Below the pieces are notes generated by a model. The model had not been told where the DNA came from, searched no databases, and saw nothing but the letters and a program-made list of their open reading frames with translations. A stretch of DNA of 64,000 nucleotides from Neptunomonas concharum (lineage in GTDB: Bacteria; Pseudomonadota; Gammaproteobacteria; Pseudomonadales; Balneatricaceae): positions 1,116,001 to 1,180,000 of the forward strand of contig NZ_CP043869.1 in the NCBI RefSeq assembly GCF_008630635.1, in the 5' to 3' direction. Below are positions 63,620 through 64,000 of the stretch, piece by piece (the first letter of the stretch is position 1; every line of letters starts with the position of its first letter). The translations under genes and the position numbers were made by a program.

Positions 63620-64000
63620 ATGAGCTTATACGGTGCAATTGAGCGAACTTTTTTCAACTCACTCACCAAAAAAATTGTGGGTAATGTTCTGTTTCTGTTA
63701 GCCCCCCATCTCGTCTTGTTATTTGTTGGCTTCTCTTTTTCTGAAGAGTTTGTAGCCACACTTAAGGGCATGAACCTATCGGATGAGCAAAGCTCTCTAT
63801 TGTTAGAGATATTCGATCGGTTTTTATCGGTGGGGACCATTACCGTAGTTATCGCATTATTGGCGGGGGTTTTCTCTATCTTCTTTATGCGTCATCTCTT
63901 TCTTCGGCCAGTCAGTGCAATAACGCAAGTTCTGCGGCAAATTAAAGAGAAGGATGGTGATATTTCTGTGACGTTACCTGAGTTCACTCATGACGAAATC
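63620..64000 (+). CDS. Methyl-accepting chemotaxis protein, truncated by window end
   Basis: The frame starts with ATG 63620 (AAGGAA upstream at 63609-63614) and runs to the window end without a stop, giving 127 residues. Two membrane helices (about residues 20-38 and 72-92) bracket a short periplasmic loop of about 30 residues. A HAMP domain begins after residue 92, with FLRPVSAITQVLRQIKEKDG. The layout is that of a chemotaxis receptor or related signalling protein; the signalling domain that would settle it lies outside the window. Confidence 0.7.
   Translation, partial: MSLYGAIERTFFNSLTKKIVGNVLFLLAPHLVLLFVGFSFSEEFVATLKGMNLSDEQSSLLLEIFDRFLSVGTITVVIALLAGVFSIFFMRHLFLRPVSAITQVLRQIKEKDGDISVTLPEFTHDEI

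Overview
The window reads as a chromosomal segment of a marine-type gammaproteobacterium, probably of the Oceanospirillales/Alteromonadales kind. Evidence is the gammaproteobacterial gene pairs dnaX-ybaB-recR, pspABC/pspF, opgGH and ycgL-ycgN-rnd, together with TRAP dicarboxylate uptake, a PhoX-type protein and a Pseudomonas-like FtsZ. I see no transposase, integrase, phage or CRISPR array. One tRNA gene (Ser, anticodon GGA) lies at 23003-23090.

Layout. 1-955: a truncated unknown gene and an O-methyltransferase. 1150-5092: a small membrane protein, rmuC and a TonB-dependent receptor. 5252-7513: a large Orn/Lys/Arg decarboxylase. 7568-10909: a leftward four-gene operon (periplasmic protein, membrane polyferredoxin, DsbD/CcdA-like transporter, TonB) that looks like a reductive metal-uptake module and shares an 11-bp upstream sequence with the TonB receptor. 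11008-15907: a marR/eamA divergent pair, a GNAT-nitrilase fusion, and an arsR/NIPSNAP/ABM cassette bracketed by near-identical 34-35 bp direct repeats. 15983-18583: pspABC and pspF with a sigma-54 promoter and three repeats in 20-bp phase. 19032-21631: ftsA-ftsZ, outside the usual dcw cluster. 21756-30618: chrA, tRNA-Ser, a MASE1/CHASE-like/GGDEF diguanylate cyclase, and glucan genes (acyltransferase, opgG, opgH). 30615-36737: a diheme protein, a PhoX-family lipoprotein, a DUF3301 protein, SelO and a small secreted protein. 36860-46146: dctPQM TRAP transporter, dctD and dctB with a clear sigma-54 promoter and twin palindromes, then an orphan DctP-like protein with a soluble histidine kinase. 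46215-50944: dnaX (with an apparent programmed -1 frameshift site), ybaB, recR, rnd, ycgL, ycgN. 51009-55735: rpsA, a coiled-coil protein and prc. 55883-58700: a lipoprotein FKBP, an M18 aminopeptidase, a zinc-ribbon-like protein and SlyD. 58839-64000: moxR-DUF58-tgpA, a YgjP-type metallopeptidase and the start of a chemotaxis receptor.

How it fits together. Most of the window is housekeeping, envelope and transport genes with ordinary operon packing (ATGA/TAATG overlaps). The points most worth following are the metal-reduction operon with its operators and Shine-Dalgarno-masking hairpin, the repeat-bracketed arsR cassette, the displaced ftsAZ pair, the phased PspF and DctD sites, the dnaX frameshift signal, and the orphan TRAP-binding-protein/kinase pair. 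All functional statements come from reading the sequence and recalled family knowledge; no database search was possible.
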